Assembly (NCBI RefSeq): GCF_000744225.1
Contig: NZ_JQLN01000004.1
Location: 992,001 to 1,056,000 of the forward strand
Source of the DNA: Kitasatospora mediocidica KCTC 9733
GTDB taxonomy: Bacteria > Actinomycetota > Actinomycetes > Streptomycetales > Streptomycetaceae
Length of the DNA: 64,000 nt
Direction of reading: 5' to 3'
Under the pieces are notes generated by a model, which worked only from the letters and a program-made list of their open reading frames with translations, was not told the origin of the DNA and ran no database searches. This document shows positions 27,901 through 40,000 of this stretch, piece by piece. A program made the position numbers and the translations under genes. Every line of letters begins with the position of its first letter. Position 1 is the first letter of the stretch.

Positions 27901-30900
27901 GACGATCGCAAGCACCGGGTGCCCGTTCCTGCGGGCGTCGGACAGTCGTTCGACGAGCAGCATGCCCGCGCCCTCGGACCAACCGGTCCCGTCCGCATCG
28001 GCCGAGAACGCCTTGCACCGGCCGTCGGCGGCCAAACCGCGCTGGCGGCTGAAGCCGATGAACGTGCCGGGGGTGGCCATCACGGTGACACCGCCGGCGA
28101 GGGCGAGGGTGCACTCGCCGCTGCGCAGCGACTGGATCGCCCAGTGCAGCGCCACCAGCGAGGACGAGCAGGCGGTGTCGATGGTGACCGCCGGGCCCTC
28201 CAGGCCGAAGGTGTAGGAGACACGGCCGGAGGCGATGCTGCCGGTGCTGCCGGAGCCGAGTGCTCCGTCGCCGCCGTCGGGCGCCTGGTCGAGGAGCGCG
28301 GCGTAGTCGTGGTACATCACGCCGGCGAAGACGCCGGTCCGGCTGCCGCGCAGCGTCGCCGGGTCGATGCCCGCTCGCTCGAACGCCTCCCAGGACGTCT
28401 CCAACAGCAAGCGCTGCTGCGGGTCGGTGGCGAGGGCCTCACGCGGCGAGATGCCGAAGAACGTGGGGTCGAAGTCGGCCGCGTCGTGCAGGAAGCCGCC
28501 CTGACGGGTGTACGAGGTGCCCGGGTGGTCCGGGTCCTCGTGGTAGATCGCGCCCAGGTCCCAGCCACGGTCGGTGGGGAACTCGGAGATCAGGTCCTCG
28601 CCCGAGGCGAGGAGACGCCACAGGTCGTCCGGCGTGCTCACCCCGCCGGGGAACCGGCAGCTCATCGCGACGATGGCGATCGGCTCGTCGTCGACCGCGC
28701 TCGGCAGTGCGACCGGGATACCGATGTCCGCACGCACGCCCGCGAGTTCGCCGCGCAGGTAGCGGGCGAGGGTGAGGGAGGTCGGGTAGTCGAAGACCAG
28801 CGTGGCCGGCAGTCGCAGCTCGGTGACCGCGTTCAGCCGGTTGCGCAGCTCGATGGCGGTCAGCGAGTCGAAGCCCAGCTCCTTGAACGCCCGCTGCGGC
28901 TCGACACCGTCGGCGGAACCGTGACCGAGCACGGCGGCGACCTGACTCCGGACCAGCTCCAGGAGCGCACGCTCCTGCTCGGCCTCGCCCAGACCCACCA
29001 GCCGCTGTGCCAGCACACCGACGACGGCGGAACCCTCCGCCACCCGACGCACCGACACCCGCACCAGACCACGCAGGAACGGCGGCACCCAACCGTTGGC
29101 CGCCGCCTCCGCCCGAACCGCCGCGAGGTCCAACCGCATCGGCACCAGCAGGGGTTCGGCGCCGGCGGTCGCCACGTCGAAGAGCTCCAGGCCCTGCGCG
29201 GTGGAGAGCCCGTCCACACCGGCACGGCTCATCCGCGACACATCCGCGGCATCCAGCGCACCGGCCATGCCCGCCTCATCCGCCCACAGACCCCAGGCCA
29301 GCGAGGTCGCGGGCAGACCGAGTGCGACGCGGTGCTGGGCGAGAGCGTCCAGGAACGCGTTTCCAGCAGCGTAGTTGCCCTGACCCGCACCACCGAAGAC
29401 ACCGGCGGCGGAGGAGAACAGCACGAACGCCGACAAGTCCATGTCGCGCGTCAGCTCGTGCAGGTTCCACGCCGCATCCACCTTCGGACGCAGCACATGA
29501 GCCAGACGCTCCGGAGTGAGCGAGCCGATCACGCCGTCGTCCAGCACACCGGCCGTGTGCACCACGGCCGAGAGCGGGTGCTCGGCCAGCAGGCCGGCCA
29601 GCGCCTCACGGTCCGCGACATCACACGCCGCCCACGTCGCCTCAGCACCCAAGTCGGCCAACTCGGCCGCCAGTGCGGCAGCACCCTCAGCCGCCGCACC
29701 ACGACGGCTCACCAACAGGAGGCTCCGCACGCCGTGCTCGGCCACCAGGTGGCGAGCCACCAGACCACCCAGCGAACCCGAGGCACCGGTCACCAGCACC
29801 GCACCCTCACCGTCCCACGACGGGGCGTCACCCTCGGCAACGGCTCGCGCCAACCGCGCGGCCTTCAACACACCAGCACGGAGAGCCAATTGCGGCTCCC
29901 CCGCAGCCAACGCCGCCGACAAACCCTCAGGCCCGTCAACGTCCAGCAACAGGAAGCGATCCGGGTTCTCCGACTGCGCCGAACGCACCAGACCCCACAC
30001 CGCCGCACCCGCCAAGCCATCCACCGGCTCGCCCGGAACAACGGCCACCGCACCCGACGTCACAAACACCAGACGCGCATCCGCGAACCGCTCGTCCGCC
30101 GACCACCGCTGAAGCAACGCCAACGTCCGCTCGGCAGCCAGGTGCGCGGCGGCGGCGGTGTCACCCTCGACCACGGGCGACACCAGGACGAAGTCCGGTA
30201 CCCCGCCGTCCAGTTCAGCAAGCTGGTCGAGATCCGCACAACGGTCCCCCGCCGGCACCAGGCCGAACGGGTCGGCGCCCAGCGCCGCCAGCCGACCAGC
30301 CGCAGCGGGCGCGGCCGGGACATCCACCCACTCCACCCGGAACAGCGCATCCTGACGCCCACCGGCACTCAGCTGCTCGGCCGACACCGGCCGCAACACC
30401 AACGAGTCCACCGACAGCACCGCACGCCCAGCACCGTCAGCCACCGCCAACGACACCGCATCCGGCCCCGCCGGGGAGAGCCGCACCCGGAGCACCGAGG
30501 CGCCGACCGCGTGCAACGACACACCGCTCCACAGGAACGGCAGGCGGACCCCGCCGTTGTCCCCGACCAGTCCGCCCAGGCCCACCACGTGCAGCGCCGA
30601 GTCCAGGAGGGCCGGGTGCAGGCCGAACAGGCTCGCCTCCGAACCGGTCCCCTCCCCGAGCACCAGCTCCGCGAACACCTCGTCACCGAGCCTCCAGGCA
30701 GCCCGCACACCACGGAACACCGGACCGTACGCGAGCCCGGCGTCGGCCAGTCCCTCGTACAGGCCCTCGACCGGCAGCACCGTCGCGCCCACCGGCGGCC
30801 AGACGTCCAGTTCGACCGGGACGGCGCCCGTGCCACCGGCCAGCACGCCGGAGGCGTGCCGCACCCACGGCTCGTCGTCGGCATCCTCGACGCGCGAGTA

Positions 30901-33900
30901 CACCGCGACCGAGCACCGGCCCGATCCGTCCGGCGCACCCACCGCGACCTGCAGGCGGACACCGCCCGTCTCCGGCAGCACCAGCGGCGCCTCCAACGCC
31001 AGCTCCTCCAGCAGGCCGCAGCCCACCTGGTCGCCGGCCCGCACCGCCAGCTCGACGAACGCCGTCCCGGGGAGCAGCACGCTGCCCATCACGACGTGGT
31101 CCGCCAGCCACGGGTGCGTCTCCAGCGACAGGCGCCCGGTGTAGAGGAAGCCGTCGGTGTCGGCGAGCGAGACCGCCGCGCCGAGCAGCGGGTGCCCGGC
31201 CGCGCCGAGGCCGGCTGACGTGACGTCGCCGACGGGGTAGCCCGCGTCGAGCCAGTAGGTCTCGCGCTGGAAGGCGTACAGCGGCAGGTCCGTACGGGTC
31301 GTCCCGGTCCCGGCGAACACCTGGTTCCAGTCCGGGGACACGCCCTGGACATGGGTCCCCGCCAGTGCGGCGGCCAGGCTCCGGACCTCCGGACGGCCGG
31401 CACGCAGCGCGGAGACGAAGGTCGCGCCGCTCTCGGCCAGGCAGTCCTGTGCCATGGCGGTGAGCACGCCGTCCGGGCCGAGCTCAACGAACGTCGTGAC
31501 GTTCTTCGCCTCCAGCGTGCGGATGCCGTCCAGGAAGCGGACGGCCTCCCGGACGTGCCGGACCCAGAAATCGGCCGAGCCGACTTCCTGCGCCGACACC
31601 ACGTCGCCGGTCAGGTTCGACACGATCGGGATCTTCGGAGCGTGGAACGTCAGCCCCTCGACGACCTCGCGGAAGGCGTCGAGCATCGGATCCATCAGCG
31701 GCGAGTGGAACGCGTGACTGACCGTGAGGCGCTTGCTCTTGCGACCGGCCGCAATGGCCAGAACCTCGTCCTCGTCACCCGCCACGACCACCGACGTCGG
31801 ACCGTTGACGGCCGCGATGCTCACCCGCTCGGTCAGCAGCGGCAGCACCTCCGCCTCCGTCGCCTGCAACGCCACCATCGCACCACCGGACGGCAGTTCC
31901 TGCATCAGACGGCCACGAGCGGCCACCAGCGTGCAGGCATCCGCCAGCGAGAACACGCCCGCCACATGCGCGGCAGCGATCTCACCGATCGAGTGCCCGG
32001 ACAGGAAGTCCGGCTTCAGACCCCAGGCTTCAACCAGCCGGAACAGCGCCACCTCCACCGCGAACAACGCCGGCTGAGTGAACTCCGTCCGATTCAGCAC
32101 CGCAGCGTCCTCGCCGAACAGCGCATCCTTCAGCGGCAGTTCGAGCTCAGCACACACCGCGTCCAACGCAGCCGCGAACACCGGGAACGCGTCATAGAGC
32201 TCACGCCCCATCCCGAGCCGCTGACTCCCCTGACCGGTGAACAGGAACGCCGTCTTGCCACCGGCCACCGCGCCCTCGACCACACCGGCGCCGGCGCGGC
32301 CCTCGGCCAGCGCCTCCAGTCCCGCCAGCAGCTCGTCACGGCTGTCGCCCACCACCACCGCACGGTGCTCGAAGGCCGAACGCCCGGTCGCCAGCGAGAA
32401 GCCGACGTCCGCGAGCGCCACGCCGGAGTGTGCGGCGAGGTGGGTGTGGAGCTTGCCGGCCTGCGCGAGCAGCGCCGTCCGGCTCTTGGCGGAGAGCGCC
32501 CAGACGGGCAGCGCGGCCGCGGAGGCTCCGGCGTCCGGGACGGCGGCGCCGTCCACGGGAGCCTGCGGCTCGTCGGCCGGGGCCTGCTCGATGATGGTGT
32601 GCGCGTTGGTCCCGCTGATGCCGAAGGACGACACGGCGGCCCGGCGCGGCTGCCCGGTCTCCGGCCACGGCCGGGACTCGGTCAGCAGCTCTACCGCACC
32701 CGCCGACCAGTCCACGCTCGGCGTGGGCTCGTCCACGTGCAGGGTCTTGGGCAGCACGCCGTGCTGCATCGCGAGGACCATCTTGATGATGCCCGCGACA
32801 CCGGCGGCGGCCTGGGTGTGCCCGACGTTCGACTTGACGGAACCGAGCCAGAGCGGCTGGTCCGCCTCCCTCGCCCGGCCGTACGTGGCCAGCAGGGCCT
32901 GGGCCTCGATCGGGTCGCCGAGCGTGGTGCCGGTGCCGTGCGCCTCGACCACGTCGATCTGCGCGGCGGACAGCCGGGCGCCGGCCAGCGCCTGGCGGAT
33001 CACGCGCTGCTGGGACGGGCCGTTCGGCGCGGTCAGGCCGCTGCTGGCACCGTCCTGGTTCACGGCCGAGCCGCGCACCACGGCCAGCACGCGGTGGCCG
33101 TTGCGCCGCGCGTCGGAGAGCCGCTCCAGGAGCAGCATGCCGGCGCCCTCGCCCCAGCCGGTGCCGTCCGCCGCCGCCGCGAACGACTTGCAGCGGCCGT
33201 CCATCGCCAGTCCGCGCTGGCGGCTGAACTCGGTGAACGTGCCGGGGGTGGACATCACGGTGACGCCGCCGGCCAGCGCGAGCGCGCACTCGCGCTGGCG
33301 CAGGGCCTGGGCGGCCAGGTGTACGGCGACCAGCGAGGAGGAGCAGGCGGTGTCGATGGTGAGGGCCGGGCCCTCCAGGCCGAAGGTGTAGGCCACCCGG
33401 CCCGAGGCGATGCTGCCCGAACTGCCGTTGCCCAGGAAGCCCTCGATGCCCTCGGGCACGGACCACAGGCGCGAGGCGTAGTCGTGGTACATCACACCCG
33501 CGAAGACGCCGGTCTGGCTGCCGCGCAGGGTCGCCGGGTCGATGCCCGCCCGCTCGAACGCCTCCCAGGAGGTCTCCAGCAGCAGGCGCTGCTGCGGGTC
33601 CATGGCGAGGGCCTCGCGCGGCGAGATCCCGAAGAACGCCGGGTCGAAGTCCGCGACGTCGTGCAGGAACCCGCCCTCGTGCAGGTAGTCCTCGTAGCCG
33701 CTCTCCGGGTCGGGCTCGAAGAGCACCTCGGAGTCCCAGCCACGGTTGGTGGGGTAGGGCGAGACGGCGTCGCCGCCCCGGGCGACCAGCTCCCACAGCT
33801 CCTCGGGGGTGCTGATGCCGCCCGGGTAGCGGCAGCTCATCGCCACGATGGCGATCGGCTCCTGCTCCCGCTCCTCGACCTCGCGCAGCCGCCGCCGTGC

Positions 33901-33960
33901 CTCCCGCAGGTCGGTGGTCGCCCGCTTGAGGTAGTCGAGGTACTTCTCCTCGTTCGCCAT
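12904..33960 (-). CDS. Type I modular PKS, four KS-AT-DH-KR-ACP modules (polyene builder)
   Basis: A 7018-aa subunit with four consecutive KS-AT-DH-KR-ACP modules and no ER, which should install four successive double bonds. Active residues by module are KS Cys 206, 1931, 3652, 5369; AT Ser 657, 2375, 4099, 5814 (all GHSIGE with HAFH, malonyl-type); DH His 955, 2674, 4392, 6114 and Asp 1120, 2839, 4557, 6280; KR Tyr 1530, 3252, 4970, 6730; ACP Ser 1699, 3421, 5139, 6899. All four KRs have the LDD motif (B-type), which usually precedes E-alkene formation. The N-terminal docking helix is residues 1-34, and the C-terminal docking region ends in [18 protein letters not shown] 33960 has AGGGGA 8 nt upstream. 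The stop is 56 bp from gene B, and gene D ends 60 bp upstream. Modules C2 and C3 share a roughly 3-kb near-identical stretch, so this gene probably grew by module duplication. Confidence 0.97.
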   Translation of the reverse strand: MANEEKYLDYLKRATTDLREARRRLREVEEREQEPIAIVAMSCRYPGGISTPEELWELVARGGDAVSPYPTNRGWDSEVLFEPDPESGYEDYLHEGGFLHDVADFDPAFFGISPREALAMDPQQRLLLETSWEAFERAGIDPATLRGSQTGVFAGVMYHDYASRLWSVPEGIEGFLGNGSSGSIASGRVAYTFGLEGPALTIDTACSSSLVAVHLAAQALRQRECALALAGGVTVMSTPGTFTEFSRQRGLAMDGRCKSFAAAADGTGWGEGAGMLLLERLSDARRNGHRVLAVVRGSAVNQDGASSGLTAPNGPSQQRVIRQALAGARLSAAQIDVVEAHGTGTTLGDPIEAQALLATYGRAREADQPLWLGSVKSNVGHTQAAAGVAGIIKMVLAMQHGVLPKTLHVDEPTPSVDWSAGAVELLTESRPWPETGQPRRAAVSSFGISGTNAHTIIEQAPADEPQAPVDGAAVPDAGASAAALPVWALSAKSRTALLAQAGKLHTHLAAHSGVALADVGFSLATGRSAFEHRAVVVGDSRDELLAGLEALAEGRAGAGVVEGAVAGGKTAFLFTGQGSQRLGMGRELYDAFPVFAAALDAVCAELELPLKDALFGEDAAVLNRTEFTQPALFAVEVALFRLVEAWGLKPDFLSGHSIGEIAAAHVAGVFSLADACTLVAARGRLMQELPSGGAMVALQATEAEVLPLLTERVSIAAVNGPTSVVVAGDEDEVLAIAAGRKSKRLTVSHAFHSPLMDPMLDAFREVVEGLTFHAPKIPIVSNLTGDVVSAQEVGSADFWVRHVREAVRFLDGIRTLEAKNVTTFVELGPDGVLTAMAQDCLAESGATFVSALRAGRPEVRSLAAALAGTHVQGVSPDWNQVFAGTGTTRTDLPLYAFQRETYWLDAGYPVGDVTSAGLGAAGHPLLGAAVSLADTDGFLYTGRLSLETHPWLADHVVMGSVLLPGTAFVELAVRAGDQVGCGLLEELALEAPLVLPETGGVRLQVAVGAPDGSGRCSVAVYSRVEDADDEPWVRHASGVLAGGTGAVPVELDVWPPVGATVLPVEGLYEGLADAGLAYGPVFRGVRAAWRLGDEVFAELVLGEGTGSEASLFGLHPALLDSALHVVGLGGLVGDNGGVRLPFLWSGVSLHAVGASVLRVRLSPAGPDAVSLAVADGAGRAVLSVDSLVLRPVSAEQLSAGGRQDALFRVEWVDVPAAPAAAGRLAALGADPFGLVPAGDRCADLDQLAELDGGVPDFVLVSPVVEGDTAAAAHLAAERTLALLQRWSADERFADARLVFVTSGAVAVVPGEPVDGLAGAAVWGLVRSAQSENPDRFLLLDVDGPEGLSAALAAGEPQLALRAGVLKAARLARAVAEGDAPSWDGEGAVLVTGASGSLGGLVARHLVAEHGVRSLLLVSRRGAAAEGAAALAAELADLGAEATWAACDVADREALAGLLAEHPLSAVVHTAGVLDDGVIGSLTPERLAHVLRPKVDAAWNLHELTRDMDLSAFVLFSSAAGVFGGAGQGNYAAGNAFLDALAQHRVALGLPATSLAWGLWADEAGMAGALDAADVSRMSRAGVDGLSTAQGLELFDVATAGAEPLLVPMRLDLAAVRAEAAANGWVPPFLRGLVRVSVRRVAEGSAVVGVLAQRLVGLGEAEQERALLELVRSQVAAVLGHGSADGVEPQRAFKELGFDSLTAIELRNRLNAVTELRLPATLVFDYPTSLTLARYLRGELAGVRADIGIPVALPSAVDDEPIAIVAMSCRFPGGVSTPDDLWRLLASGEDLISEFPTDRGWDLGAIYHEDPDHPGTSYTRQGGFLHDAADFDPTFFGISPREALATDPQQRLLLETSWEAFERAGIDPATLRGSRTGVFAGVMYHDYAALLDQAPDGGDGALGSGSTGSIASGRVSYTFGLEGPAVTIDTACSSSLVALHWAIQSLRSGECTLALAGGVTVMATPGTFIGFSRQRGLAADGRCKAFSADADGTGWSEGAGMLLVERLSDARRNGHPVLAIVKGSAVNQDGASNGLTAPNGPSQQRVIRQALASAGLSTSDVDAVEAHGTGTTLGDPIEAQALLATYGQDRDAERPLLLGSVKSNMGHTQAAAGVAGIIKMVMAMRHGVLPKTLHADAASPHVDWSAGDVELLTESRAWPETGRPRRAGVSSFGISGTNAHTIIEQAPAEDLEPTTEPTPGAALLPWPLSARSADALRDQAARLREHVLGMRELSLTDVGFSLATGRSAFDHRAVLVGDSRDELLAGLEALAEGRAAAGVVEGAVAGGKTAFLFTGQGSQRLGMGRELYEAFPVFAAALDAVCAELELPLKDVLFGEDAAVLDRTEFTQPALFAVEVALFRLVEAWGLRPDFVSGHSIGEIAAAHVAGVLSLADACTLVAARGRLMQELPSGGAMVALQATEAEVLSLLSERVSIAAVNGPNSLVIAGDEDEVLAIAAGRKSKRLTVSHAFHSPLMDPMLDAFRAVAEGLTFEAPKIPIVSNLTGAVVSAEEVGSADFWVRHVREAVRFLDGVRSLEAQGVTTFLELGPDGVLTALAQDCVTEDTAAFVSALRKGRPEAESLTAAAMRAHVRGVVLDWEAVFAGAGARRVELPTYAFQRRRFWPELSGVVVGGTAGLGLVSVDHPLVGAVVGLAGGEGLLLTGRVSLETHPWLADHAVLGSVLLPGTAFVELAVRAGDQVGCGTVEELTLEAPLVLPEAGGVRLQVVVGASDGSGRCSVAVYSRLEDAGDDLWVRHASGVLAPAGGVVPADLAVWPPVGAAAVPVEGLYEAFAGIGLGYGPVFQGVRAAWRAGDEVFAEVALGEEQAGEAGAFGLHPALLDAALHAVGLGEFFGGEDAGRARLPFAWSGVSLHAVGASVLRVRVSGAGPDAVSLAVADGAGRAVLSVDSLVLRPVSAEQLSAGGRQDALFRVEWVDVPATAPAAVGRLAVLGADPFGLVTVDDRYADLDALAQLESGVPDFVLVSPVVEGDSATAAHAAAEQTLALLQRWSADERFAGSCLVFVTSGAVAAVPGEPVDALAGAAVWGLVRSAQSENPGRFLLLDIDGTEGLSAALTAGEPQLALRAGTLKAARLARAVAEGDAPAWSGEGAVLVTGASGSLGGLVARHLVAEHGVRSLLLVSRRGAAAEGAAELAAELADLGAEATWAACDVADREALAGLLAEHPLSAVVHTAGVLDDGVIDSLTPERLAHVLRPKVDAAWNLHELTRDMDLSAFVLFSSAAGVFGGAGQGNYAAGNAFLDALAQHRAALGLPATSLAWGLWADEAGMAGALDASDVSRMNRGGVNALSVEQGFELFDVATGGAEPLLVPMRLDLAAVRVEAAANGWVPPLLRGLVRVSVRRVAEGSAAVGALAQRLLGLGEVEREGVLLELVRGQVGAVLGHGVSDVVEAGQSFRELGFDSLTAVELRNGLAAASGLRLPATLVFDYPTPLVLARFLGAELAGSAVGVAGPVVVGSADDEPIAIVGLGCRYPGGVASPEDLWRLVMEGRDVISGFPTDRGWDLEGLFHEEADHAGTSYTREGGFVEDAGAFDPGFFGISPREALAMDPQQRLLLETSWEAFERAGIDPATLRGSRTGVFAGVMYHDYASLLDRVPEGVEGFLGTGNAASVISGRLSYTFGLEGPAVTVDTACSSSLVALHLAVQALRNGECSLALAGGVTVMATPGAFVEFSRQRGLAADGRCKAFSADADGTGWSEGAGMLLVERLSDAQRLGHPVLAVVRGSAINQDGASNGLTAPNGPSQQRVIRQALASAGLSTSDVDAVEAHGTGTSLGDPIEAQALLATYGQDRDAERPLLLGSVKSNMGHTQAAAGVAGIIKMVMAMRHGVLPQTLHVGQPSPHVDWSAGDIELLTEARPWPETGRPRRAAVSSFGFSGTNAHTIIEQAPIAAAALDTDEPAPSAPAVKLWPLSAKTADALRAQAVRLRSFLDDHEDGELTDLSYSLATTRASLDHRAAVVAEDRAGLLAGLEALAAGESAASGLVRGAVVGGKTAFLFTGQGSQRLGMGRELYDAYPVFADALDEVCAQLELPLKDVLFGDDAEALNRTEYTQPALFAIEVALFRLVEAWGLKPDFLSGHSIGEIAAAHVAGVLSLADACTLVAARGRLMQELPAGGAMVAIQATEDEVLPLLTERVSIAAVNGPNSLVIAGDEDEVLAVAADRKSKRLTVSHAFHSPLMDGMLDAFREVVEGLTFHAPKIPIVSNLTGEVTSADFWVRHVREGVRFLDGIRTLEAQGVTTFVELGPDGVLTALAQDCVTGNEQAFVPTLRKGRPEAESLTTALATLHVRGARLDWEAVFAGAGARRVELPTYAFQRRRFWPELSGVVVGGTAGLGLVSVDHPLVGAVVGLAGGEGLLLTGRVSLETHPWLADHAVLGSVLLPGTAFVELAVRAGDQVGCGTVEELTLEAPLVLPEAGGVRLQVVVGASDGSGRCSVAVYSRLEDAGDDLWVRHASGVLAPAGGVVPADLAVWPPVGAEAVGVEGLYEAFAGIGLGYGPVFQGVRAAWRAGDEVFAEVALGEEQAGEAGAFGLHPALLDAALHAVGLGGFFGAEDAGRARLPFAWSGVSLHAVGASVLRVRVSAAGPDAVSLAVADGAGRAVLSVDSLVLRPVSAEQLSSGGRQDALFRVEWVDVPATAPAAVGRLAVLGADPFGLVPAGDRCADLDQLAELDGGVPDFVLVAPALDGDTPAAAHLAAERTLALLQRWSADERFAGSCLVFVTSGAVAVVPGEPVDALAGAAVWGLVRSAQSENPGRFLLLDIDGTEGLSAALTAGEPQLALRAGTLKAARLARAVAEGDAPSWSGEGAVLVTGASGSLGGLAARHLVTEHGVRSLLLVSRRGAAAEGAAELAAELADLGAHAVWAACDVADREALAGLLAEHPLSAVVHTAGVLDDGVIGSLTPERLAHVLRPKVDAAWNLHELTRDMDLSAFVLFSSAAGVFGGAGQGNYAAANAFLDALAQHRAALGLPATSLAWGLWADEAGMAGALDAADVSRMSRAGVDGLSTAQGLELFDVATAGAEPLLVPMLLDLAALHAQASGGALLPPLLRGLVRVSVRRVAEGSAAVGALAQRLLGLGEVEREGVLLELVRGQVGAVLGHGVSDVVEAGQSFRELGFDSLTAVELRNGLAAASGLRLPATLVFDYPTPLVLARFLGAELAGSAVGVAGPVVVGSADDEPIAIVGLGCRYPGGVASPEDLWRLVMEGRDVISGFPTDRGWDLEGLFHEEADHAGTSYTREGGFVEDAGAFDPGFFGISPREALAMDPQQRLLLETSWEAFERAGIDPATLRGSRTGVFAGVMYHDYASMAVLPEGVEGFIGTGNAASVISGRLSYTFGLEGPAVTVDTACSSSLVALHWAIQALRNGECTLALAGGVTVMATPGAFVEFSRQRGLAADGRCKAFSADADGTGWSEGAGMLLVERLSDARKNGHQVLAVVRGSAVNQDGASNGLTAPNGPSQQRVIRQALANAGLSTTDVDAVEAHGTGTTLGDPIEAQALLATYGQDRDAERPLLLGSVKSNMGHTQAAAGVAGIIKMVMAMRHGVLPQTLHVGQPSPHVDWSAGDIELLTEARPWPETGRPRRAAVSSFGFSGTNAHTIIEQAPAEDLEPTTEPAPGAALLPWPLSARSADALRDQAARLREHLLGKPELSLTDVGFSLATGRSAFDHRAAVVADSRDELLRGLEALAAGESAASGLVRGTVAAGKTAFLFTGQGSQRLGMGRELYDAYPVFADALDAVCAQLELPLKDVLFGKDKELLDRTEYTQPALFAVEVALFRLVEAWGLKPDFLSGHSIGEIAAAHVAGVLSLADACTLVAARGRLMQELPAGGAMVALQATEAEVLPLLTERVSIAAVNGPNSLVIAGDEDEVLAVAAGRKSKRLTVSHAFHSPLMDPMLDAFRAVAEGLTFEAPKIPIVSNLTGDVVSAQEVGSADFWVRHVREAVRFLDGIRTLEAQGVTTFLELGPDGVLTALAQECVTGEADAAFVLTLRKGRPEAESLTTAAMRAHVRGVALDWEAVFAGTGARRVDLPTYAFQRRRFWLESAAAGNGDVASAGLGAADHPLLGAAMDLPDGDGFLFTGRLSLHTHRWLADHAVMGTVLLPGTAFVELAVRAGDEVGCDTVEDLTLEAPLVLPERGGVQLRVSVDGPGASGQRALSIYSRPEDAPDEPWLRHASGLLTASDTAAAPVELREWPPAGAEELGVDGLYEAFADLGLGYGPVFRGLRAAWRAGNEVFAEVALGEEQSAEARAYGLHPALLDAALHAVGLGDFFRGEDPGRARLPFAWSGVRLHAVGAAVLRVRVSAAEHGAVSLAIADEAGAPVVSVDSLALRPLDAEQFNAARAGHHEGLFQLAWSALPASPQAGNPAGWAVLGGADLGTAAALVATLAAAGVEAGEYADLPTLAKAVDVEGVRPELVLLPCGPVPGATHDTAAAAHAATGRVLELVKEWIAEDRFADARLVLLTSGAVAVAEGEDVADLAHAALWGLVRSAQAEHPGRFVLVDTHGHTDTDSDSADLQALLSALASDETQLAVRAGTVLAPRLARVPSLADAVVPAYDPAGTVLITGATGTLGGLLARHLVAERGARHLLLTSRRGAQAQGAAELAAELTEAGAQVSWAACDAADRDALAALLAGIDPAHPLTAVVHSAGVLDDGIIESLTPERLDRVMRPKVDAAWNLHELTAGLELAEFVLFSSAAGVFGNPGQGNYAAANAFLDALAQHRRAHGLPAVSLAWGLWEDDGGMAATLDATDRQRISRGSMAALGSAEGLALFDVAGPAGSAVLIPALLDIAALRAQAGAGVAPLLRGLIRTQPRRATAGGADGGAQSLADQLAGLSPAERTRYLLNLVRAQVAAVLGHSDAGEVEPSAAFKELGFDSLTAVELRNRLGAVTGLRLPATLIFDYPTPTALADHLRAELPQDGGPSVFSELDRLEAALVAATDDSVTRSRITMRLQALMAKWNDVQDATTDSAPDDHDLESATDDELFNLLDDELGSS
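13160..18366 (-). other. PKS module C4: KS-AT(mal)-DH-KR-ACP
   Basis: Approximate domains are KS 17095-18366, AT 15910-16780, DH 14880-15735, KR 13560-14850 and ACP 13160-13360. KS Cys is at 17854-17856, VMYHDY at 17986-18003, AT Ser at 16519-16521 and HAFH at 16234-16245. DH His is at 15619-15621 and Asp at 15121-15123, KR Tyr at 13771-13773 and ACP Ser at 13264-13266. Its KR and ACP are more diverged from C1-C3 than those are from one another. Confidence 0.92.
18001..21022 (-). repeat. Long repeat 3, copy spanning C3 DH-KR-ACP to C4 KS start
   Basis: About 3.0 kb matching 23155-26176 at a constant offset of 5,154 bp with no indel seen, including silent positions over long runs. It begins in the N-terminal part of the next KS and ends at the AT-DH junction. 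Confidence 0.85.
18390..23520 (-). other. PKS module C3: KS-AT(mal)-DH-KR-ACP
   Basis: Approximate domains are KS 22240-23520, AT 21060-21925, DH 20045-20900, KR 18785-20010 and ACP 18440-18640. KS Cys is at 23005-23007, VMYHDY at 23140-23157, AT Ser at 21664-21666 and HAFH at 21379-21390. DH His is at 20785-20787 and Asp at 20290-20292, KR Tyr at 19051-19053 and ACP Ser at 18544-18546. All key residues are intact. Confidence 0.92.
23155..26176 (-). repeat. Long repeat 3, copy spanning C2 DH-KR-ACP to C3 KS start
   Basis: Partner of 18001-21022. A patch around the ACP-proximal end of the KR (about 23924-24070) differs, so later conversion or partial replacement is likely. Confidence 0.85.
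23540..28683 (-). other. PKS module C2: KS-AT(mal)-DH-KR-ACP
   Basis: Approximate domains are KS 27410-28683, AT 26220-27095, DH 25200-26050, KR 23940-25170 and ACP 23590-23800. KS Cys is at 28168-28170, VMYHDY at 28303-28320, AT Ser at 26836-26838 and HAFH at 26551-26562. DH His is at 25939-25941 and Asp at 25444-25446, KR Tyr at 24205-24207 and ACP Ser at 23698-23700. All key residues are intact. Confidence 0.92.
28700..33858 (-). other. PKS module C1: KS-AT(mal)-DH-KR-ACP
   Basis: Approximate domains are KS 32580-33858, AT 31390-32260, DH 30370-31200, KR 29100-30330 and ACP 28760-28960. KS Cys is at 33343-33345, VMYHDY at 33478-33495, AT Ser at 31990-31992 and HAFH at 31705-31716. DH His is at 31096-31098 and Asp at 30601-30603, KR Tyr at 29371-29373 and ACP Ser at 28864-28866. 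All key residues are intact. Confidence 0.92.
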
Positions 33961-33968
33961 TACGCCAT

Positions 33969-33974
33969 TCCCCT
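33969..33974 (-). promoter_or_regulatory. Ribosome binding site of gene C (AGGGGA)
   Basis: AGGGGA lies 8 nt upstream of ATG 33960. The ATG in between (33966-33968) runs into a stop after one more codon. Confidence 0.6.
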
Positions 33975-34020
33975 GGTGCTGAGAGTCCGAAAGCTCATGT
34001 GGAGCGGGAGCAGGAACAGG

Positions 34021-37000
34021 TCACGCGAGCCCGAGCTCGTCGTCGAGGAGGTCGAAGATCTCGTCTGCTGTCGCCGACTGGATCTCGCGGTCATCGGCAG
34101 CGCCGTCCGTTGCACTTTGCGTTTCATTCCACTTCGACAGGAGATCGCGCAGGCGCGAGGTGATGCCGGGGCGTTCGAGGTCGTCCGTCCCGATCGTGGC
34201 GAGGAGCCCGGCCAGCTTGTCGAGCTCGGTGTGCACGGACTGGTGCGCGGGTGCGCTGTCCGTGGCGAGTTCCTCGCGCAGGTAGCCGGCGAGGGCGGTG
34301 GGAGTCGGGTAGTCGAAGATCAGCGTGACCGGCAGGCGCAGGCCGGCGGCCGCTCCCAGGCGGTTGCGCAGATCCACGGCGGTGAGCGAGTCGAAGCCGA
34401 GGTCGAGGAAGCCCCGACCGGAGTCGACGTCGTCCGGTCCGCCGTGCCCGAGCACAGCGGCGACCTGGGTGCGCACCAACTCCAGCAGCACGCGGTCGCG
34501 TTCGACCGGCGTCAGGGCGCCGAGCCGCTCGGCCAGCGAGCCCGCGCCGACGGCACCGGCCGCAGCGGCCGCGGTGCCGCTCTCGGCGGCCCGGCGGACC
34601 GGCATCCGGACCAGACCGCGCAACAGCGACGGCAGAAGTCCGGCGGCGGCCTGGCCGCGCAGGACCGTGGTGTCGATCCTGATCGGCACCAGCACCGGTT
34701 CACCCGACGCACCGGCCGCGTCGAAGAGCTCCAGGCCCTCGGTCTGCGGCAGCGCGGGATAGCCGCCCCGGGCGATCCGGGTCAGCTCGGCCTCGTTGAG
34801 GCTGCCCGCCATGCCGCCGGCCGCCTCCCACAGGCCCCAGGCCAGCGAGCCGGCCGGGAGGCCCTGGGCGGCGCGGTGCTGGGCGAGGGCGTCCAGGAAG
34901 GTGTTGGCGGCGGCGTAGTTGCCCTGCCCCGAGCTGCCGAACACACCGGCGGCGGAGGAGAACACCACGAAGGCCGTGAGGTCGCTCTCCCGCGTCAGCT
35001 CGTGCAGGTTCCAGGCGGCGTCCACCTTCGGGCGCAGCACCGCGTCGATCCGCTCGGCGGTCAGCGAGCTGATCACGCCGTCGTCCAGGACGCCGGCGAT
35101 GTGCACGACGCCGGTGAGCGGGTGCTCGGCGGGGACGGCGGCCAGCACGGCGGCCAGCGCCTCGCGGTCCGCCGCGTCACAGGCCGCCCAGCTCACCTCG
35201 GCGCCCAACGTGCGGAGCTCGGCGGTGAGTTCGGCGGCGCCGGGGGTCTGTTCGCCGCGTCGTCCGGTGAGCAGCAGCTGCCGGACGCCGTGTCGGGTGA
35301 CCAGGTGCCGGGCGAACAGGCCGCCCAGCGTGCCGCCCGCGCCGGTGACCAGCACGGTGCCGTACGGGCCGAACGCGGCGTCGGTGGCGGTGGCGTCGGC
35401 GGCGGTGGCCGGTGCCGCGACCCGGGCCAGCCGGAAGGCGTGCGCGGTGCCGGCCCGCAGCGCGAGCTGCGGCTCACCGGTGGCGATCGCGGCGGTCAGG
35501 GCCCGCTGGGAGAGGTCGTCGCCGTCGGTGTCGACCAGGACGAAGCGTCCCGGGTTCTCCGACTGCGCCGAGCGGAGCAGGCCCCAGACCGTGCTGTGCA
35601 CCAGATCGGCGATGTCCTCGCCGGAGCGGACGGCGACCGCGTGACGGGTCACCAGGACGAGCCGCGCGTCGGCGAACCGCTGGTCCGCCAGCCAGCGCTG
35701 GACCAGGTCCAGCGCCTCCCGGGCGGCGGCCCGGGCGGCGTCGGGCAGCCCGCTCCCCGACCGGGGGGCCGGTGGCACGAGCGGCAGCAGGACCAGCTCC
35801 GGGGCGGTCCCGGTCCGGTCCACCGCGTCGGCGAGCGCCGCGAGGTCCGGGTAGGAGTCGAGCCGTTCCCCGGGGAGCGTGAACGACGCCGCGCCCGTGC
35901 CCAGCAGCACCCGGCGTTCGTCCGGCCCGGCGGTGAGCGGCGCGAGCGCCGTCCACTCGGGCCGGAACAGGGACTCCTGGTGGGCGGTGCGGGAGGCGTT
36001 GAGCTGTTCGGCCGACAGCGGGCGCAGCACCAGGCCGCCGATGGCGGCCACGGCGGCGCCGGTGGCGTCCGCGACCTGGAGCGACACGCCGCCGGAGCCG
36101 GCCGGGCTGACCCGGACCCGCAGCGAGGCCGCGCCGCCGGCGTGCAGCCGGATCCCGGTCCAGGCGAACGGCAGTCGTGCGCCGGTCTCCTGCTCGGCGG
36201 GCGCGTCGGTGTCCTGGAGGCCGAGGGTGTGCAGGGCGGCGTCCAGCAGGGCCGGGTGCAGGGCGAATGCGGCGGCCTGGGCGTCGAAGCCCTGCGGGAG
36301 CCGGATCTCGCCGAACAGGTCGTCGCCGAGCCGCCAGGCGGCGTGCAGGCCCTGGAACACCGGACCGTAGCCGAGGCCGGCCCCGGCCGCCCGCTGGTAG
36401 AAGTCGCCGGTGTCCAGCGCGGTGGCGCCGGGCGGCGGCCAGGAGCTCAGGTCGAACGCCTCGGACGGCGCCGCGGGCTGGGCGCCGGTGGCGAGGAAGC
36501 CGCCGGCGTGCCGGGTCCACGGTTCGGCGGGGTCGACCAACTCCTGGCGGGAGTGCAGGGTGAGCGCGCGCCGCCCGTCCTGGTCGGCCGCCGCGAGCCC
36601 CAGCCGGAGCTGGACGGCGCCCTGCTCGGGCAGCACCAGCGGTGCTTCCAGGGTCAGTTCCTCGACCGTGTCGCAGCCGACCTCGGCGCCGGCCCGCAGG
36701 GCCAGCTCCACGAACGCGGTGCCGGGCAGCAGGACGGTGTCCAGGACGGCGTGGTCGGCGAGCCACGGGTGCGTGTGCAGCGAGAGCCGGCCGGTGAACA
36801 CGAAGCCGCCGGAGTCCGGGAGTTCGACCGCCGCACCGAGCAGGGGGTGGCCCGCGGGCTCCAGGCCCGCCAGCGCGACGTCCTCGAAGGAGACGCCGAC
36901 GTCCAACCAGTAGCGCTGGCGCTGGAACGGGTAGGTCGGCAGCTCCACCCGCCGGGCGCCGTGCCCGGCGTAGAGGGCAGTCCAATCCACCGGGACGCCC

Positions 37001-40000
37001 CGCACGTGGGCCTGGGCGAGCACGGTGGCCAGCGTGCGGGCCTCCGGGCTGCCGGTCCGCAGCGCGGGGACGAAGGCGTGCCCGTCGCCGGTGACGCACT
37101 CCTGCGCCAGCGCGGAGAGCACGCCGTCCGGGCCGAGCTCGACGAAGGTGGTGACGCCCTGCGCTTCGAGCACCCGGACGCCGTCGAGGAAGCGGACGGT
37201 GTCGCGGACGTGCCGGACCCAGAAGTCGGCGGAGCCGACTTCCTCCGCCGTCGCCAGGGCGCCGGTCAGGTTGGAGACGATCGGGATCTTCGGCGCGTGG
37301 TAGGTCAGGCCCTCGGCGAGCTTGCGGAAGTCCGCGAGCATCGGCTCCATCAGCGGCGAGTGGAACGCGTGGCTGACGGTCAGGCGCTTGCTCTTGCGAC
37401 CGGCCGCAATGGCCAGGACCTCGTCCTCGTCACCAGCGATCACCAGCGAGTTCGGACCGTTGACAGCGGCGATGCTCACCCGCTCGGTAAGCAGCGGAAG
37501 CACCTCCGCCTCCGTCGCCTGCAACGCCACCATCGCACCACCGGACGGCAGTTCCTGCATCAGACGGCCACGAGCGGCCACCAGCGTGCAGGCATCCGCC
37601 AGCGAGAACACGCCCGCCACATGCGCGGCAGCGATCTCACCGATCGAATGACCCGACAGGAAGTCCGGCTTCAGACCCCACGCCTCAACCAGCCGGAACA
37701 GCGCCACCTCCACCGCGAACAACGCCGGCTGAGTGAACTCCGTCCGGTTCAACGCCTCGGCGTCATCACCGAACAACACATCCCTCAGCGGCAGTTCGAA
37801 CTCCGCACAGACCGCGTCCAACGCAGCCGCGAACACCGGGTAGGCGTCGTACAGTTCACGCCCCATCCCGAGCCGCTGACTCCCCTGGCCGGTGAACAGG
37901 AACGCCGTCTTGCCCTCGGTCGCGATGCCGCGCAGCACCTGCGCGTCGGCCGGGCCGGACTCGCCCCGGCTCAGCGCCTCCAGCGCGCGCAGCGCCGTGT
38001 CGTGGCTGTCGGCCACCAGCGCGGCCCGGTGTTCCAGGGCGGAGCGGGTGGTCGCCAGCGAGTAGCCGATGTCCAGGAGGGAGGACTCGGCGGTGATCCG
38101 GGAGCGCAGGCGCTGGGCCTGGGCCCGCAGGCCGTCCTCACCGCGCGCGGAGAGCAGCACGGGCACGAAGGCCGGCCCGGTGCCACGGTCGCCGTCGCTC
38201 TCGCCCTCGTCCTCACCTGCGAGGACGGGCGGCGCCTGCTCGATGATGGCGTGCGCGTTGGTCCCGCTGATGCCGAAGGAGGAGACGCCGGCCCGGCGCG
38301 GACGGCCGGTCTGCGGCCAGTCCCGCTGCTCGGTGAGCAGCGCGACCGCGCCGGCGGCCCACTCGACGTGCGGCGAGGGCGCGTCCACGTGCAGGGTCTT
38401 GGGCAGCACGCCGTGCCGCATGGACAGCACCATCTTGATCACGCCGGCGACGCCCGAGGCGGCCTGGGTGTGCCCGAGGTTGGACTTCACGGAGCCCAGC
38501 CAGAGCGGCTGGTGCGCGTCGCGGTCCTGGCCGTAGGTGGCCAGCAGGGCCTGGGCCTCGATCGGGTCACCCAGCCGGGTACCGGTGCCGTGCGCCTCGA
38601 CCACGTCCACCTGGTCGCTGGAGAGCCCGGCGTTGGCCAGCGCCTGACGGATCACGCGCTGCTGCGAGGGGCCGTTGGGCGCGGTCAGCCCGTTGCTCGC
38701 GCCGTCCTGGTTGACCGCGCTGCCCTTGACGACCGCCAGCACCTGGTGGCCGTTCTTGCGGGCGTCGGAGAGCCGTTCCAGGAGCAGCATGCCGGCGCCC
38801 TCGCCCCAGCCGGTGCCGTCCGCCGCCGCGGCGAAGGACTTGCACCGGCCGTCGGCGGCCAGCCCGCGCTGGCGGCTGAACTCGATGAACGTCCCCGGTG
38901 TGAACATCACCGTGACGCCGCCGGCCAGCGCGAGCGAGCACTCGCCGCTGCGCAGCGCCTGCGCCGCGAGGTGGAGTGCGACCAGCGAGGAGGAGCACGC
39001 GGTGTCGACCGTGACGGCCGGACCCTCCAGGCCGAAGGTGTAGGCGACCCGGCCCGACACGACGCTGCTGGAGCTGCCGGTGCCGAGGTAGCCCTCGACC
39101 TCGTCCGGCACGGCGTGCAGGCGCGAGCCGTAGTCGTGGTACATCACGCCGGCGAAGACGCCGGTCTGGCTGCCGCGCACCGACAGCGGGTCGATGCCGG
39201 CCCGCTCGAAGGCCTCCCAGGTGGTCTCCAGCAGCAGGCGCTGCTGCGGGTCCATCGCCAGCGCCTCACGCGGCGAGATCCCGAAGAACGCCGGGTCGAA
39301 GTCGGCGGCGTCGTGCAGGAAGCCGCCCTCCCGTGCGTAGGAGGTGCCCTGGGAGTCCGGGTCCGGGTCGTAGAGGCCGTCGAGGTCCCAGCCGCGGTTG
39401 TCGGGGAGGAGCGAGATCCCGTCGCTGCCCGCGGCGAGCATCTGCCACAGGTCCTCGGGAGTCCGCACGCCGCCGGGGTAGCGGCAGCTCATCGCGACGA
39501 TGGCGATCGGCTCGTCGTCGGAGAGTGCCGCCACGGCCACCGGGGTGCGGGCGGCCGACGCGGTGCCGAGCAGCTCGGCCCGCAGGTGGCGGGCGAGCAC
39601 GGTGGGGTCCGGGTAGTCGAAGACCAGCGTGGCCGGCAGGCGCAGCCCGGTGAGCGAGTTGAGGTGGTTGCGCAGTTCGACGGCGGTGAGCGAGTCGAAG
39701 CCCAGCTCCTTGAACGCCCGGCCGGAGCCGATGGTCTCCGGGCCGGCGTAGCCGAGCACGGTCGCGACCGCCGAGCGCACCAGGTCCAGCAGCAGGCGCT
39801 CCTGCTCGGCCTCGGAGAGTCCGACGAGCCGCTGGGCCGGGCCCGAGGCGCCGTCGGCGGTGGCGGCCTGCGCCGCGCGCCGCACGGGCACCCGGACCAG
39901 CCCGCGCAGCAGCGGCGAGATCGCGCCCGCCGCCGCCGGGCCGCGCAGGGCGGCGGTGTCCACCCGCATCGGGACGAGCGCGGCCGCGCCGACCCGCAGG

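Noticed and set aside
12970..31218. A very long open frame on the plus strand (over 6000 codons) opposite gene C, and similar ones elsewhere
   Set aside because: Translations are Arg/Gly/His/Gln-rich with no domain motif and mirror the codon structure of the minus-strand PKS genes. They are a by-product of extreme GC bias.
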